Counted from the stretch's first letter, positions 33,919-42,549 are shown. The stretch is DNA of 57,603 nucleotides from Coriobacteriia bacterium (GCA_016649875.1 JAENWW010000010.1:1-57603), one strand, 5' to 3'. Notes: generated by a model not told the origin, from the sequence alone. A program made the numbers and translations.

Positions 33919-34734
33919 TTATTTTCTGAAGTAAGCGACGGCTACGGCACCGCTGCCGGTGTGAACGCCGACCACGCTACCGAGCGACATATGCACACCG
34001 TCTCGGCCTATCAGGGCGACGAATGCTGCAAGTCCCTCCTCGTTGAGGGCGCTGGCGTAAGCGATGGGATAGTACTTGTCCATCTCATCGGCATGTACGA
34101 TATCAGCCGCCTTCCTCATCGCGGTTTTAAATCCGCGGGCTTTTCCGATGTCATGAACGATTCCGTTATCTACTTCGATAATCAGTTTGAGAGAGAGCAT
34201 GGTTGCGACTCTCCCTTTGGTGCTTGAAAGACGGCCCCCTTTTATGAGGTTTTCAAGCGTCTCGAGGACTACGATAACTCTTACGCGCGGACAGATCTGT
34301 TCGATGTGATAAGCGATATCTCGCGCAAGAACTCCCTGCGTTCGCATGTCGACCGCAAGGCGCACGAGCAAATTGAGTCCGATTGCCGCAGTACGGGAAT
34401 CGACGATAAGGATATCGTCACGCTTCAGTTGGTCTTTCGCCATATGCGCCGAGTTATTCGTGCCGCTGAGTTCCGATGAAAGAGTTATGAGTACGATCTC
34501 CTCGTTCGGATGGGCGTTGAAGACATCGATGAACTCTCCCACGCTGACCAAACAGGTTGTGGGAAGCTGTTCGGTGTTTTTCATCTTCTCGTAAAAATCC
34601 TCGGCGCTGATCTCGGTCTTATCGGCGAAGTATTCACTGCCAAAATTGACTTTCAGTGAAATCATCTCGACATTGAGTTCCTTTGCCTCATCGAGGGTGA
34701 AGTCACTTGTGCTGTCCGTCATAATGACTGTCAT
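33919..34734 (-). CDS. DegV family fatty-acid binding protein
   Basis: The 271-residue two-domain DegV protein has IMTDSTSDFTLDEAKEL at the N-terminus, LPTTCLVSVGEFIDVF and ITLSSELSGTNNSAH, the usual fatty-acid head-group contacts (Ser/Thr in TS and SSxLSGT). Such proteins (FakB type) present exogenous or recycled fatty acids to the kinase FakA. No fakA is in the window. The start overlaps the marR stop by four bases, so both are one unit; a strong terminator follows. Confidence 0.88.
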   Translation of the reverse strand: MTVIMTDSTSDFTLDEAKELNVEMISLKVNFGSEYFADKTEISAEDFYEKMKNTEQLPTTCLVSVGEFIDVFNAHPNEEIVLITLSSELSGTNNSAHMAKDQLKRDDILIVDSRTAAIGLNLLVRLAVDMRTQGVLARDIAYHIEQICPRVRVIVVLETLENLIKGGRLSSTKGRVATMLSLKLIIEVDNGIVHDIGKARGFKTAMRKAADIVHADEMDKYYPIAYASALNEEGLAAFVALIGRDGVHMSLGSVVGVHTGSGAVAVAYFRK

Positions 34735-35204
34735 TCAGTTCTCCTTTTTTGGTGGGCGAGGGTGTCGAAAAGCGAAGAGAGTCGTTCGAGTGAGCGAGTG
34801 AGAACATCGATATCTTCCGTATCGAGCTCTTTTGCGATGTGCTCGAGCATATCTTCATGAAACTCGGTATGGATTCGGTTGGCATCCAGTCCTTTTTCCG
34901 TTGCGCGAACAAAGATTATGCGACGGTCTTTCTCACTCGGAACACGTTCGAGATAGCCTTTTCGTGTCAAAGTGTTGACGGCGGTCGAAAGGGCTCCGGC
35001 AGAGATATTGAGTTCGTCGGCGATTAAGGACATGATGTTTCTGTCTTCTTCGGCTAGACTGATTGCAGCTGCAATCACATGAGCCTCTTTCGTCGACAGG
35101 TCGGACAGACCGCGGTTGGTGATGGCGCGCTCTTCACATAAGAGGATGTAGTTGAACGTTTGCACGAAGAACGTGTTTATTTCCTCTCGTTGTTCCAAAT
35201 CCAT
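34731..35204 (-). CDS. MarR-family transcriptional regulator
   Basis: The 157-residue product has a winged helix: ADELNISAGALSTAVNTLTRKGYLE is the recognition helix region (positions about 62-86), and the wing is VPSEKDRRIIFVRATEKG, a typical DxRxxxxxLT-like pattern. A good AGGAGG lies before ATG. Coupling to a DegV protein resembles FabT, the fatty-acid regulator of many Firmicutes, so control of lipid genes is a reasonable guess. The upstream 35 bases are strikingly AT-rich (AGTTTAAAATAATTTTAT) and could hold promoter and operator. Confidence 0.87.
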   Translation of the reverse strand: MDLEQREEINTFFVQTFNYILLCEERAITNRGLSDLSTKEAHVIAAAISLAEEDRNIMSLIADELNISAGALSTAVNTLTRKGYLERVPSEKDRRIIFVRATEKGLDANRIHTEFHEDMLEHIAKELDTEDIDVLTRSLERLSSLFDTLAHQKRRTE

Positions 35205-35258
35205 GGTGCCTCCTATATTTTTAGTTTAAAATAATTTTATCAGTAAATTTGCGGAAAA

Positions 35259-35284
35259 CCCCGGCGTTCAGGGCGGGGATGTAG
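35259..35284 (+). mobile_element. solitary IS605-type right-end hairpin, or terminator-like relic
   Basis: CCCCGGCGTTCAGGGCGGGG (35259-35278) followed by ATGTAG matches the right-end hairpin of the element at 211-230 in 18 of 20 positions. No tnpB sequence lies beside it: the marR start is only 55 bases away. Read on the minus strand, the same GC hairpin is followed by TTTT, so it might instead be an intrinsic terminator for transcripts from the tRNA-Leu side. The stem here is weaker (five G-C pairs, then mismatches). Confidence 0.5.
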
Positions 35285-35367
35285 AGCAAAGGTCTTAGTC
35301 TGATGTCTGCTGCTGTTCTACATACTTCTGAATAATGGAAAGTCTGCGATGTGTCAAAGGAGCGGGA

Positions 35368-35745
35368 ATGGAATACTTGGTCGTCGGTCTCGGTGGATGT
35401 TTGGGCTCGATGGCACGTTACGGCGCCGGGCAACTCGTCAACACGGCCGACATGGGTTTTCCCTTCGTCACGCTTCTGATCAACTTCATCGGTTCGTTTG
35501 TGATAGGGCTGGTATCCGAATTCGCCGGGATGCATGTCATCGAAAATCCACGCGTGACGCTCTTTTTGAAAGTCGGTCTCTGCGGGGGATTCACGACATT
35601 TTCGACGTTTTCTCTCGAGACGCTTGGTCTCTTCGAAAAAGGCGATTACGGTATGGGGATGGCGTATGCGCTTGTAAGCGTTGTGGCCTGTGTGCTGGGT
35701 GTATTGGCGGGTCAGATGATTGCACGCGTGGTGGCGCCCGCGTAA
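35368..35745 (+). CDS. crcB: fluoride ion channel (Fluc/CrcB)
   Basis: The product has 125 residues from ATG 35368 (AAAGGAG seven bases ahead; an earlier ATG at 35335 has no binding site). Four membrane helices are present. GGCLGSMARYGAGQLV and the conserved GFCGGFTTFSTF-type motif (here GLCGGFTTFSTFSLE) contain the phenylalanine and threonine residues that line the two fluoride pores, and TLLINFIGSFVIG carries the asparagine. CrcB works as a dual-topology dimer; only one copy is seen, which suggests a homodimer. No convincing fluoride riboswitch is present in the leader. Confidence 0.93.
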   Translation: MEYLVVGLGGCLGSMARYGAGQLVNTADMGFPFVTLLINFIGSFVIGLVSEFAGMHVIENPRVTLFLKVGLCGGFTTFSTFSLETLGLFEKGDYGMGMAYALVSVVACVLGVLAGQMIARVVAPA

Positions 35746-35751
35746 AAGATG

Positions 35752-35837
35752 TGGTGCCGGAGGAGGGATTTGAACCCTCATGCCCGTGAAGACAACGGAT
35801 TTTGAATCCGTCGCGTCTGCCATTCCGCCACTCCGGC
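35752..35837 (-). tRNA. tRNA-Leu, anticodon CAA
   Basis: Read on the minus strand, GCCGGAG at the 5' end pairs with CTCCGGC before an encoded ACCA end. The anticodon arm is ACGGA-TTCAAAA-TCCGT, giving CAA (reads UUG). A long variable arm (about 35774-35790) marks a class II tRNA, and GGTTCAAATCC is the T-loop. TATACT on the minus strand (complement of 35854-35859) is a possible -10, about 17 bases before the gene. Confidence 0.97.
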
Positions 35838-35896
35838 TAAAAACACTTGTAGAAGTATAACGCATTAGTGGTCGTTCTTGCTAGAGCTTTAGGCGT

Positions 35897-35902
35897 TATA
35901 CT
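35897..35902 (+). promoter_or_regulatory. candidate -10 element of a leaderless pdtaS transcript
   Basis: TATACT ends ten bases before the ATG at 35912, so the transcript would start at or next to it. No ribosome binding site is visible. The -35 is not clear (TTCTTG at 35875-35880 is the nearest candidate). Confidence 0.45.
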
Positions 35903-35911
35903 GAGTACATT

Positions 35912-37408
35912 ATGAATGATTCCGAAAGAATACACGATGTTTTGGATGTCGGCATATGGCGTGAGTTGCCTTCGGTCGGTGTTCATCTGCGCAATGTCAT
36001 CGACAATCTCGCGCTGATAGCCGATCTCGGTTACGGTTCCACCTCGCTTGCACTCCTCGAAGACGAGGGCCTGCGTATCGTTGCGGCACGACGTACGACC
36101 ACGGCGGTCGGCCCCGAGGTGAAAGCGCGCATCGGAAAGCTTCTACCGCGCCCCGCTGTCGTTGCAGGCGAAATAAGCACGCACGACGACTCGGTCGAGG
36201 TCGAGGCGTATGAAGCGCTCGTTTCGGAAAAGCGCATCGTTGGATCGCGTCAACGCGTGCAAACCGGTGTGAAAGACCAGGCCCCCATCATCTATACGAC
36301 GCTCGCCTCGCCTGTTTTCGACGCGAGCCAGTCGGTGGTCGGTATCATTATTCGCGATATCGCGCAAGCGCAAGCCGAAGCACCCGGTCGTATGGAAGCC
36401 GAGTTCGTGCAGATGGCCGCAGAACTCGTCGCACGCTTGCGCACGACGAGCCTGCTCGATGCCGATCAGCGACCGTTCGTGACCGCGCGTCGTCCGGGCG
36501 ACGGTGTCATGCGGGTGAACGCGCACGGTATCATCGAATATCCGAGTCCGAACGCCGTCGCCATCATGCGCGCGGCCGGTTTTGAGAATCGTGTCCGTAC
36601 CAGTCATGCTTCTGAACTTCCGGGCGGCGGATTCGCCATCATGGGTGTCGTTGGCAGGCACGTGGCCAGCCAAAAGGAAGTCACCGTCGCCGGGCGCACC
36701 TTGCTCTACCGCACCATCGGCATCGACACCGGTGCGATCGTCTTCGTCGAAGATGTGACTGATTTGCGGAGCGAACAGCAGACCGTCAAAGTCAAAGATG
36801 CGACGATACGTGAAGTGCACCATCGGGTGAAGAACAATCTCCAGACGGTTGCGGCGCTCTTGCGCATGCAAGCCCGAAGGGCGACCAGCCAAGAAACGAT
36901 ACACGCCCTGACCGAGGCGACCGATCGCATCAACTCCATGGCGGTCGTCCATGCCCTGCTCAGCCAAAGTGATTTTGAGTCGCTCGATTTTGCGAAAGTC
37001 GCTCGGGCCGTGATTGATTCCATCGCGAAGGGAATCATGGAACCGGCAAGCGATGTGAAAATCACCGTCGTGGGCGATGAAGGCATCATATTGCCAGCAC
37101 CCGTCACGACATCGCTTGCAATGGTGCTTACCGAGCTCATCCACAACGCATTCGAGCACGGCGTCGGGATAGATCCGACGGCGACGGGAACAATCCGAGT
37201 CGAGCTCGGAAGGGATTCCGAAGGTGTCCATTTCACCGTGAGCGACTCCGGTCCGGGACTTCCGGATGGATTTGACATCCCTACAACGGTAAACCTGGGT
37301 CTTTCGATAGTCGAGACTTTGATAACGCAAGATTTGGGTGGTACGGTTAAAGCGTATTCGGATCACGGTGCTCATTTTTCAGTGGAGATACCTTACAAGG
37401 AGGATTAG
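35912..37408 (+). CDS. pdtaS: PdtaS-like sensor histidine kinase (GAF, PAS, HisKA_2)
   Basis: The soluble kinase has 498 residues and no membrane segment. The N-terminal GAF-like domain (about 20-180) has ALLEDEGLRIVAARRTTT; a PAS-like domain follows (190-285, VNAHGIIEYPSPNAV). EVHHRVKNNLQTVAALLRMQ (301-320) is the HisKA_2 dimerisation helix, with the phospho-acceptor at H303 or H304. The ATPase domain shows ELIHNAFEHGV and DSGPGLPDGF. It phosphorylates the ANTAR regulator encoded next, whose start lies one base after the stop. The known pair from Mycobacterium controls transcription elongation by RNA binding and responds to nutrient or nitric-oxide-linked cues; the signal here is unknown. 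Confidence 0.9.
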   Translation: MNDSERIHDVLDVGIWRELPSVGVHLRNVIDNLALIADLGYGSTSLALLEDEGLRIVAARRTTTAVGPEVKARIGKLLPRPAVVAGEISTHDDSVEVEAYEALVSEKRIVGSRQRVQTGVKDQAPIIYTTLASPVFDASQSVVGIIIRDIAQAQAEAPGRMEAEFVQMAAELVARLRTTSLLDADQRPFVTARRPGDGVMRVNAHGIIEYPSPNAVAIMRAAGFENRVRTSHASELPGGGFAIMGVVGRHVASQKEVTVAGRTLLYRTIGIDTGAIVFVEDVTDLRSEQQTVKVKDATIREVHHRVKNNLQTVAALLRMQARRATSQETIHALTEATDRINSMAVVHALLSQSDFESLDFAKVARAVIDSIAKGIMEPASDVKITVVGDEGIILPAPVTTSLAMVLTELIHNAFEHGVGIDPTATGTIRVELGRDSEGVHFTVSDSGPGLPDGFDIPTTVNLGLSIVETLITQDLGGTVKAYSDHGAHFSVEIPYKED

Positions 37409-37409
37409 C

Positions 37410-37979
37410 ATGCGCATTGTAATTGCGGAGGACGAAGGTCCCATTCGGATGGATTTGCGCGAAATCCTTGTTGATTGCGGATATGAAGTGGTCGGCGAAG
37501 CGCATACGGGCACAGAGGCACTCGAACTCATCGTGGAGCTGAAGCCGGATGCGGCTTTTCTCGACATTTCCATGCCGGGGCTCGATGGCCTGCAAGTCGC
37601 CGAAAGACTTGCGAAAGAAAATGCGATTTGTCCCCTCATCATGCTCACCGCGTTTTCCGACGCCGATTTCATCGCGCGTGCCACAGAGGCGGGAGTGTAC
37701 GGCTATGTGGTCAAGCCGTTCAACGACACCGATATAATTCCCGCCATCGAGATCGCCGTCAAGCGATTCAATGCGGAGCAAGAGCTCAGACGTGAGACCC
37801 ATACTCTCGCCGAACAGCTTGCGGCTCGGAAATTAATCGACCGCGCCAAGGGTATCCTCATGAAAAACGGAGACGATGAAGCGCAAGCCTATGAGCGCAT
37901 CAGAAGAACTGCCATGGATAAGCGCCTCACGTTGGCAGCCGTCGCCGAAGCGATAATTCTCAGCAACGAACTCATATAA
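37410..37979 (+). CDS. pdtaR: ANTAR-domain response regulator
   Basis: The 189-residue product has AAGGAGG at the end of pdtaS before ATG 37410. The receiver domain has the acidic pair IAEDEG, phospho-acceptor D52 in AFLDISMPG, T in LTAFSD and K in VVKPF. The C-terminal ANTAR domain (about 130-189) has KLIDRAKGILMKNG and AYERIRRTAMDKRLTLAAVAEAI, including the conserved alanine-rich helices that bind paired RNA hairpins and act as anti-terminators. Targets would be mRNAs with twin hexaloop hairpins. Confidence 0.95.
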   Translation: MRIVIAEDEGPIRMDLREILVDCGYEVVGEAHTGTEALELIVELKPDAAFLDISMPGLDGLQVAERLAKENAICPLIMLTAFSDADFIARATEAGVYGYVVKPFNDTDIIPAIEIAVKRFNAEQELRRETHTLAEQLAARKLIDRAKGILMKNGDDEAQAYERIRRTAMDKRLTLAAVAEAIILSNELI

Positions 37980-38036
37980 AGACGCGTGATAGAATTGTAA
38001 AGATTACGACGCCTTATCTTTAAGGAGAATCCCTTT

Positions 38037-38717
38037 ATGGATGTACGCCTGTTATACCATACGCCCGACCCGCAACGTTCCGTCGCCGCCGCCGCACGTC
38101 TCTGTTATGCGCCGGTAGGGGCTGCGGAACTCTTGGAGACCATGAGCGATAAATCGATAAGAAGCGTGCTGCGCACCATCATAAGCAGTGGCCATCTCTC
38201 GACACTCGAGCATGCGAGTTATACCTTCGCCATCGACGGAGTGTCCCGCGCGATGACGCATCAACTCGTCCGTCATCGCCTCGCCAGCTACAATCAACAA
38301 TCGCAGCGTTACGTCAGCTATGACAGCGACCCGACGTTCATCGTTCCTCCCGAGGTCGACAAAAACCCCGAGGTGCGCGAGCGTTTTTTGGCCGCATGCG
38401 CCGAATCATTTTTGAGCTACCGTGCGATGATCGATGCGGGAATCCCTCCCGAGGATGCGCGCTACTTGTTGCCCAACGCCATGGAGACCAAAATCGTCGT
38501 GACGATGAACATTCGCGAACTTCTCCATTTTTTCGAGTTGCGGTGCTGCAATCGGGCACAATGGGAGATTCGAGGGGTCGCCGAAAAAATGCTCGAGCTC
38601 GCCGCGCCCACCGCGCCCTATATTTTCATGGATGCCGGGCCGTCTTGTCGCCGCGGTGAATGCAACGAGGGCAAAATGACCTGCGGAAAACCGCATACGC
38701 GCGTCGTGCGCGATTAA
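38037..38717 (+). CDS. thyX: flavin-dependent thymidylate synthase
   Basis: The 226-residue product has the ThyX signature RHRx7S exactly: R79-H80-R81 to S89 in LVRHRLASYNQQSQRY. It methylates dUMP using methylenetetrahydrofolate, NAD(P)H and FAD. No thyA is in the window; a dCMP deaminase (44353) and glyA (43069) supply dUMP precursors and the folate methylene. AAGGAG is 11 bases before ATG. A TAGAAT element near 37990 could be its -10. Confidence 0.95.
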   Translation: MDVRLLYHTPDPQRSVAAAARLCYAPVGAAELLETMSDKSIRSVLRTIISSGHLSTLEHASYTFAIDGVSRAMTHQLVRHRLASYNQQSQRYVSYDSDPTFIVPPEVDKNPEVRERFLAACAESFLSYRAMIDAGIPPEDARYLLPNAMETKIVVTMNIRELLHFFELRCCNRAQWEIRGVAEKMLELAAPTAPYIFMDAGPSCRRGECNEGKMTCGKPHTRVVRD

Positions 38718-38724
38718 GGAAATC

Positions 38725-39720
38725 ATGGAAACGAAGAATTCACCATACGGCGGATGTGTATCCGATGATGCGGCGGTGACTCCGACAAACATCGGAGGAC
38801 AGGCTGTCATCGAAGGCGTCATGATGCGCGGAAAATACAGTTGGGCCGTGTCCGCACGCGATGCCGCCGGTAAGATTCATTCCGAAGAACACGAGCTTTC
38901 TTCCGCGACGACGAAGAACGCGTGGATGCGTTGGCCGATTGTTCGCGGGGTGGTCGCACTCATCGAAAGTCTCGTGCTCGGCACGAAGGCTTTGATGGTT
39001 TCCGCAGAGTTGGCCGGAGTCGACGAAGAGTCCGGTGAGGAGATACCGGCGGGAGCGATGGCTGGTGCCATCGGTGTCGGTGCACTGCTCGCGGTGGGTA
39101 TTTTCATCGTTTTGCCCGCAGTTTTAACCAACCTCATCGTGGGCTCTGCGACGGTGAACCCAATGCGGTGGAACATCATCGACGGAGTTTTTCGCGTTAC
39201 CGCATTCTTCCTGTACATAGGGTTGATAGGATTTTTCCCCGAGCTCAAACGGGTGTACATGTATCACGGTGCCGAGCATAAGACGATTCACATGCTCGAA
39301 CACGGTGAAGAACTCACCGTGGAAAACGCGCGTAAGTATCCGACGCTCCACGTCCGATGCGGAACGGCGTTTTTGCTTATGGTGATGGTTGTTTCCATCC
39401 TCGTGTTCTCGCTCATTCCCATCAAGGCGATAATCACCGGTATGGGTTTGACCGACAAATATGCCGTTTTGGGCATCGTCATTCTTTCGAGAATCATACT
39501 GATGCCGCTCGTGGCGGGGCTCTCTTATGAGATAACCGTCAAATGGGCCGGTCCGCGCGCGGAGAAGCCCTATGTTCGCTTCTTGCTGTGGCCCGGTTTG
39601 CAGATGCAGCGGTTCACCACCGCTCCTCCGACCGACGACATGCTTGAATGTGCCATCACTTCGACGAAGATGGTGCTCGAGACGCAGATGCGTACCGAGC
39701 ATCCTGAAGAGTTTCTGTAG
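38725..39720 (+). CDS. DUF1385 (YqhQ-like) membrane protein
   Basis: The 331-residue product is in the YqhQ/DUF1385 family, described as putative metal-dependent and of unknown activity. [20 protein letters not shown] is the family N-terminal signature; [19 protein letters not shown] holds several conserved histidines, and [13 protein letters not shown] a conserved cysteine. Four or so membrane segments lie at 110-135, 150-175, 215-245 and 255-275. In Firmicutes and Actinobacteria it lies beside prfA and prmC, as here; the meaning of this conserved linkage is unknown. AAGGAA precedes the start, and thyX ends seven bases upstream. Confidence 0.85.
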   Translation: METKNSPYGGCVSDDAAVTPTNIGGQAVIEGVMMRGKYSWAVSARDAAGKIHSEEHELSSATTKNAWMRWPIVRGVVALIESLVLGTKALMVSAELAGVDEESGEEIPAGAMAGAIGVGALLAVGIFIVLPAVLTNLIVGSATVNPMRWNIIDGVFRVTAFFLYIGLIGFFPELKRVYMYHGAEHKTIHMLEHGEELTVENARKYPTLHVRCGTAFLLMVMVVSILVFSLIPIKAIITGMGLTDKYAVLGIVILSRIILMPLVAGLSYEITVKWAGPRAEKPYVRFLLWPGLQMQRFTTAPPTDDMLECAITSTKMVLETQMRTEHPEEFL

Positions 39721-39751
39721 CGTTCGGTGAAGCGCGCTTCCGAACCGAGCG

Positions 39752-39757
39752 TATAAT
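39752..39757 (+). promoter_or_regulatory. candidate -10 element of prfA
   Basis: A perfect TATAAT lies 65 bases before the prfA ATG at 39822. No clear -35 is found at 16-18 bases. The predicted leader would hold the terminator-like hairpin 39782-39803. Confidence 0.4.
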
Positions 39758-39781
39758 TGATATAAAAAGACAACCGATGGC

Positions 39782-39803
39782 AAACCGCACGATTGCGGTT
39801 TTT
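39782..39803 (+). terminator. terminator-like hairpin in front of prfA
   Basis: AAACCGCA (39782-39789), loop CGAT and TGCGGTTT (39794-39801) form eight pairs, with the run TTTTT spanning 39799-39803. It ends transcription from yqhQ, or acts as an attenuator in the prfA leader if the TATAAT at 39752 is used. The prfA binding site (AAAGGA) begins seven bases later. Confidence 0.6.
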
Positions 39804-39821
39804 ATGAATAAAGGAATCGAA

Positions 39822-40892
39822 ATGCGTGAAAAATTAGAGAAACTCATCAAATCGTTTGAAGTGCTGACGGAAAAAATCGGAGATCCCGATATCATAAAGG
39901 ATCAAAAAGAATACATTCGTTTGATGAGAGAGCACTCGAATCAGACTCCCGTCGTTGAGAAAGCAAAAGAGTATATCGTCGCGCTCGACGCGCGCGATGA
40001 AGCAAAAGAACTCCTCGACAATGAGAGCGATTCGGATATGAAAGAACTCGCGCTTGAAGATATGCGCGCGCAGCAAGTTATCATTCCTCGGCTCGAAGAA
40101 GAAATCAAAGAGCTGCTCATTCCCACCGATCCGCTCGATGAAAAGAACATCATCGTCGAGATCCGCGCAGGTGCCGGCGGAGATGAAGCCGCTATGTTTG
40201 CCGGCGAGCTCTATCGGATGTATTTGCGCTTCGCCGAGACCAATCGCTGGAAGGTGGAGGAAATCGACGCCTCCGGATCCGAGGCCGGCGGCTATAAGGA
40301 AATCTCTTTTCGCGTCAAAGGTAAAAGGGTGTATTCGGTAATGAAGTTCGAATCGGGAGTCCATCGCGTTCAGCGTGTTCCCAAAACCGAATCTCAGGGA
40401 AGAATTCACACTTCTACGGCTACCGTTGCCGTACTTCCCGAGGTCGATGACATCGAGATTGAGATCAGCCAAAACGACCTGCGTATCGACGTGTATCGTT
40501 CAAGCGGTCCCGGTGGACAGTGCGTCAACACGACCGACTCGGCGGTACGGATCACACACCTGCCTTCCGGACTCGTCGTACAGTCTCAGAACCAAAAATC
40601 GCAAATCCAAAACCGCGAAGCGGCGATGCAGGTTTTGCGTGCTCGCCTCTATGATTTCGAACTAGAAAAGCAGCAAAGCGAGCTCGGGGCGCAGCGACGC
40701 AGTCAAATCGGTTCGGGTGACCGTTCTGAAAAAATCCGTACGTATAATGGTCCCCAAGACCGCGTGACCGATCATCGCATCGGATTCAACGGCTCTTACA
40801 ACTCGATTCTCGTCAACGGTGACCTGACCGACCTGACCCGGGCGCTCAATACTGCCGATCGTTCCGAGCGTCTCTCTGCGGCTGCGGAATAA
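39822..40892 (+). CDS. prfA: peptide chain release factor 1
   Basis: The product has 356 residues from ATG 39822 (AAAGGAATCGAA ahead). An ATG at 39777 would start inside the hairpin and is rejected. The PxT stop-codon motif is in [14 protein letters not shown] (RF2 has SPF), so UAA and UAG are read. GGQ lies at 231-233 in [11 protein letters not shown]. The gene is followed by prmC, which methylates the GGQ glutamine. Length and motifs are normal. Confidence 0.97.
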   Translation: MREKLEKLIKSFEVLTEKIGDPDIIKDQKEYIRLMREHSNQTPVVEKAKEYIVALDARDEAKELLDNESDSDMKELALEDMRAQQVIIPRLEEEIKELLIPTDPLDEKNIIVEIRAGAGGDEAAMFAGELYRMYLRFAETNRWKVEEIDASGSEAGGYKEISFRVKGKRVYSVMKFESGVHRVQRVPKTESQGRIHTSTATVAVLPEVDDIEIEISQNDLRIDVYRSSGPGGQCVNTTDSAVRITHLPSGLVVQSQNQKSQIQNREAAMQVLRARLYDFELEKQQSELGAQRRSQIGSGDRSEKIRTYNGPQDRVTDHRIGFNGSYNSILVNGDLTDLTRALNTADRSERLSAAAE

Positions 40893-40926
40893 CCGTACTT
40901 TCGCGCCGATACGGATGGATGATGTT

Positions 40927-41799
40927 ATGACTGACCGCGTTTGGACCATCAAAGATGCGCTTGATTGGACCACCGAGTTTCTCGCGCAAAAAGGCGACGA
41001 GCATCCCCGCAGGAGCTCGGAATATCTTCTTTCGTATGCGACCGGGCTTTCACGGATACGGGTGTATGCATTTTTCGATCGACCGCTTACACAAGACGAG
41101 AGAGATATTTTGCACGAGGCGGTCGCGAAACGAGCGCTCGGCGCGCCGTTGCAGTATGTGACGGGTGAGGTCGCATTCCGCCACATCATACTCAGCGTCG
41201 GACCGGGCGTGCTCATTCCCCGTCCCGAAACCGAGGTGCTCGTCGACATTGCACTCGACTTGATAAAAGACATCACCGAGCCCAAAGTGCTTGATGTGGG
41301 AACCGGGAGCGGCTGCATTGCGCTTTCCATCGCGCATGAGAATCCACGGGCGACTGTCGTGGCGACCGACATTTCTCCCGAAGCGCTCGAAGTCGCCCGC
41401 AAGAATGCCGACGCACTCGGGCTGTCGGACCGAGTTACCTTTTTGGAGGGAAATCTCGCTAGTAGTGCCTTCGACCAAGGTGAATCGTTTAACCTTCTCG
41501 TATCGAATCCGCCCTATATTCCTTCGGCCACGCTAGCCGATCTCGAGAAGGAAGTCGTGTCGCATGAGCCCGTTCTCGCTCTCGACGGCGGAGAAGACGG
41601 TCTCGATGTATATCGTGAACTTTTGGAACAGATTGTAGATTTTTCGAGGAATCATGTGCCGTTTTCTGCCGTTTTCGAGCTCGATGAGAGAAATGTCGCA
41701 CAAGCACGTGATGTTGCGTTAAAGTCAAGCGCATATAGTCGGGTTACGGTGCGCCCCGATCTCACGAAGCGTGATCGTTTCTTGGTTTGTGTTCCTTAG
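40927..41799 (+). CDS. prmC: release factor glutamine methyltransferase
   Basis: The product has 290 residues from ATG 40927 (GGATGG ahead; ATG 40915 is an alternative). The N-terminal helical domain contacts the release factor; the SAM domain has VLDVGTGSGCIALSIA and the catalytic NPPY in LLVSNPPYIPSATL. It N5-methylates the GGQ glutamine of release factors. IPRPETEVLVD is a family hallmark. It belongs to the prfA operon. Confidence 0.95.
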   Translation: MTDRVWTIKDALDWTTEFLAQKGDEHPRRSSEYLLSYATGLSRIRVYAFFDRPLTQDERDILHEAVAKRALGAPLQYVTGEVAFRHIILSVGPGVLIPRPETEVLVDIALDLIKDITEPKVLDVGTGSGCIALSIAHENPRATVVATDISPEALEVARKNADALGLSDRVTFLEGNLASSAFDQGESFNLLVSNPPYIPSATLADLEKEVVSHEPVLALDGGEDGLDVYRELLEQIVDFSRNHVPFSAVFELDERNVAQARDVALKSSAYSRVTVRPDLTKRDRFLVCVP

Positions 41800-41829
41800 A
41801 GGATAGTTCGATTTTCGGAGGCGGTTCTA

Positions 41830-42468
41830 ATGAATAAGAGCTTTCATGTCGATCAAAACCATCCATCTGCAGAGGTCGTGAATCTCGCCGCCACGCGTTT
41901 ACGCGATGGCGGCGTTGTAGTATTTCCGACTGAAACGGTCTATGGGCTCGGCGCTCTCGCCGAAGCGGGAGTGTGCTACGGAGCAGAAGAGTTGTTCGAC
42001 ATCAAGGAGCGCCCGCTTGACCTCCCCATTCCACTTTTGGTCGGGAGCCCGGCAGACATCGATGTATACGGTGTCGATATTCCCGAATATGCCCGCGTGC
42101 TCGCACGCACGTTTTGGCCGGGTGCTCTCACGCTCGTGGTGAAGTCTTCCGATCGCATCAGGAAAGAGTTCAGAGCCGCTGACGGCTCAATCGGCCTTCG
42201 CTGTCCCGACAGCGAACTCGTGCGCGAGCTTCTCGATACGGCGGGAGGTCCCCTTTTCGCGACGAGCGCAAACACACACGGACTTCCTTCACCGACCTCA
42301 TTCGAGCAGATTGAACCGCGTATCATCGAAGCGGCCGACATGGTCATAGACGGCGGATCGACCGACCGCGGTGTCGCCTCGACGGTCGTGGTATGTACGG
42401 GAAAGGACTATCGAATCGCTCGGGAAGGCGCAATCTCCGCATTTGAAATCGCGGAGGCACTTGCGTAG
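41830..42468 (+). CDS. threonylcarbamoyl-AMP synthase (Sua5/YwlC/TsaC)
   Basis: The 212-residue product carries GGVVVFPTETVYGLGALA, DIKERPLDLPIPLLV with the KxR motif, and FATSANTHGLPSPTSF with SxN, all of the YrdC domain. It makes threonylcarbamoyl-AMP from threonine, bicarbonate and ATP for the t6A37 modification of ANN-decoding tRNAs. The C-terminal Sua5 domain of longer family members is absent, so it is the short TsaC/YrdC type. The prmC-sua5 linkage is common in Gram-positives. Confidence 0.93.
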   Translation: MNKSFHVDQNHPSAEVVNLAATRLRDGGVVVFPTETVYGLGALAEAGVCYGAEELFDIKERPLDLPIPLLVGSPADIDVYGVDIPEYARVLARTFWPGALTLVVKSSDRIRKEFRAADGSIGLRCPDSELVRELLDTAGGPLFATSANTHGLPSPTSFEQIEPRIIEAADMVIDGGSTDRGVASTVVVCTGKDYRIAREGAISAFEIAEALA

Positions 42469-42491
42469 AGCCATTCGAGGCCAATCGGAGC

Positions 42492-42521
42492 ATCCCTCAT
42501 GTGTTTATGGGGGATAGTTTT
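42492..42521 (+). terminator. intrinsic terminator after the sua5-type gene
   Basis: ATCCCTCAT (42492-42500), loop GTGTTT and ATGGGGGAT (42507-42515), with one T.G pair, then AGTTTT. It lies 23 bases after the stop and closes the thyX-sua5 run. Confidence 0.65.
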
Positions 42522-42549
42522 CGCAGTTCGTCGACTATTGATTTATACT
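42520..42549 (+). promoter_or_regulatory. candidate rpiB promoter
   Basis: TTCGCA (42520-42525, four of six), an 18-base spacer and TATACT (42544-42549) directly follow the upstream terminator. The leader to rpiB holds a small hairpin, AAGTC/GACTT with inner CGC/GCG (about 42554-42574). Confidence 0.5.

Noticed and set aside
35280..35367. Fluoride riboswitch before crcB
   Set aside because: CTGATG and TCTAC occur, and ATGTAGA can pair with TCTACAT, but the P1 stem and the GATG-loop pseudoknot of the crcB motif could not be formed. A covariance-model search would decide.
35221..35865. 214-residue minus-strand reading frame with RSGGMADATDSKSVVF
   Set aside because: It is the well-known false translation of a class II tRNA gene (tRNA-Leu at 35752-35837) continued antisense through crcB.
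36143..37375. 410-residue minus-strand open frame opposite pdtaS
   Set aside because: No domain is recognisable and it mirrors the coding constraint of the kinase gene on the other strand.
39777..39821. Upstream prfA start at ATG 39777
   Set aside because: It would begin inside a terminator-like hairpin and has no binding site; ATG 39822 has AAAGGA.
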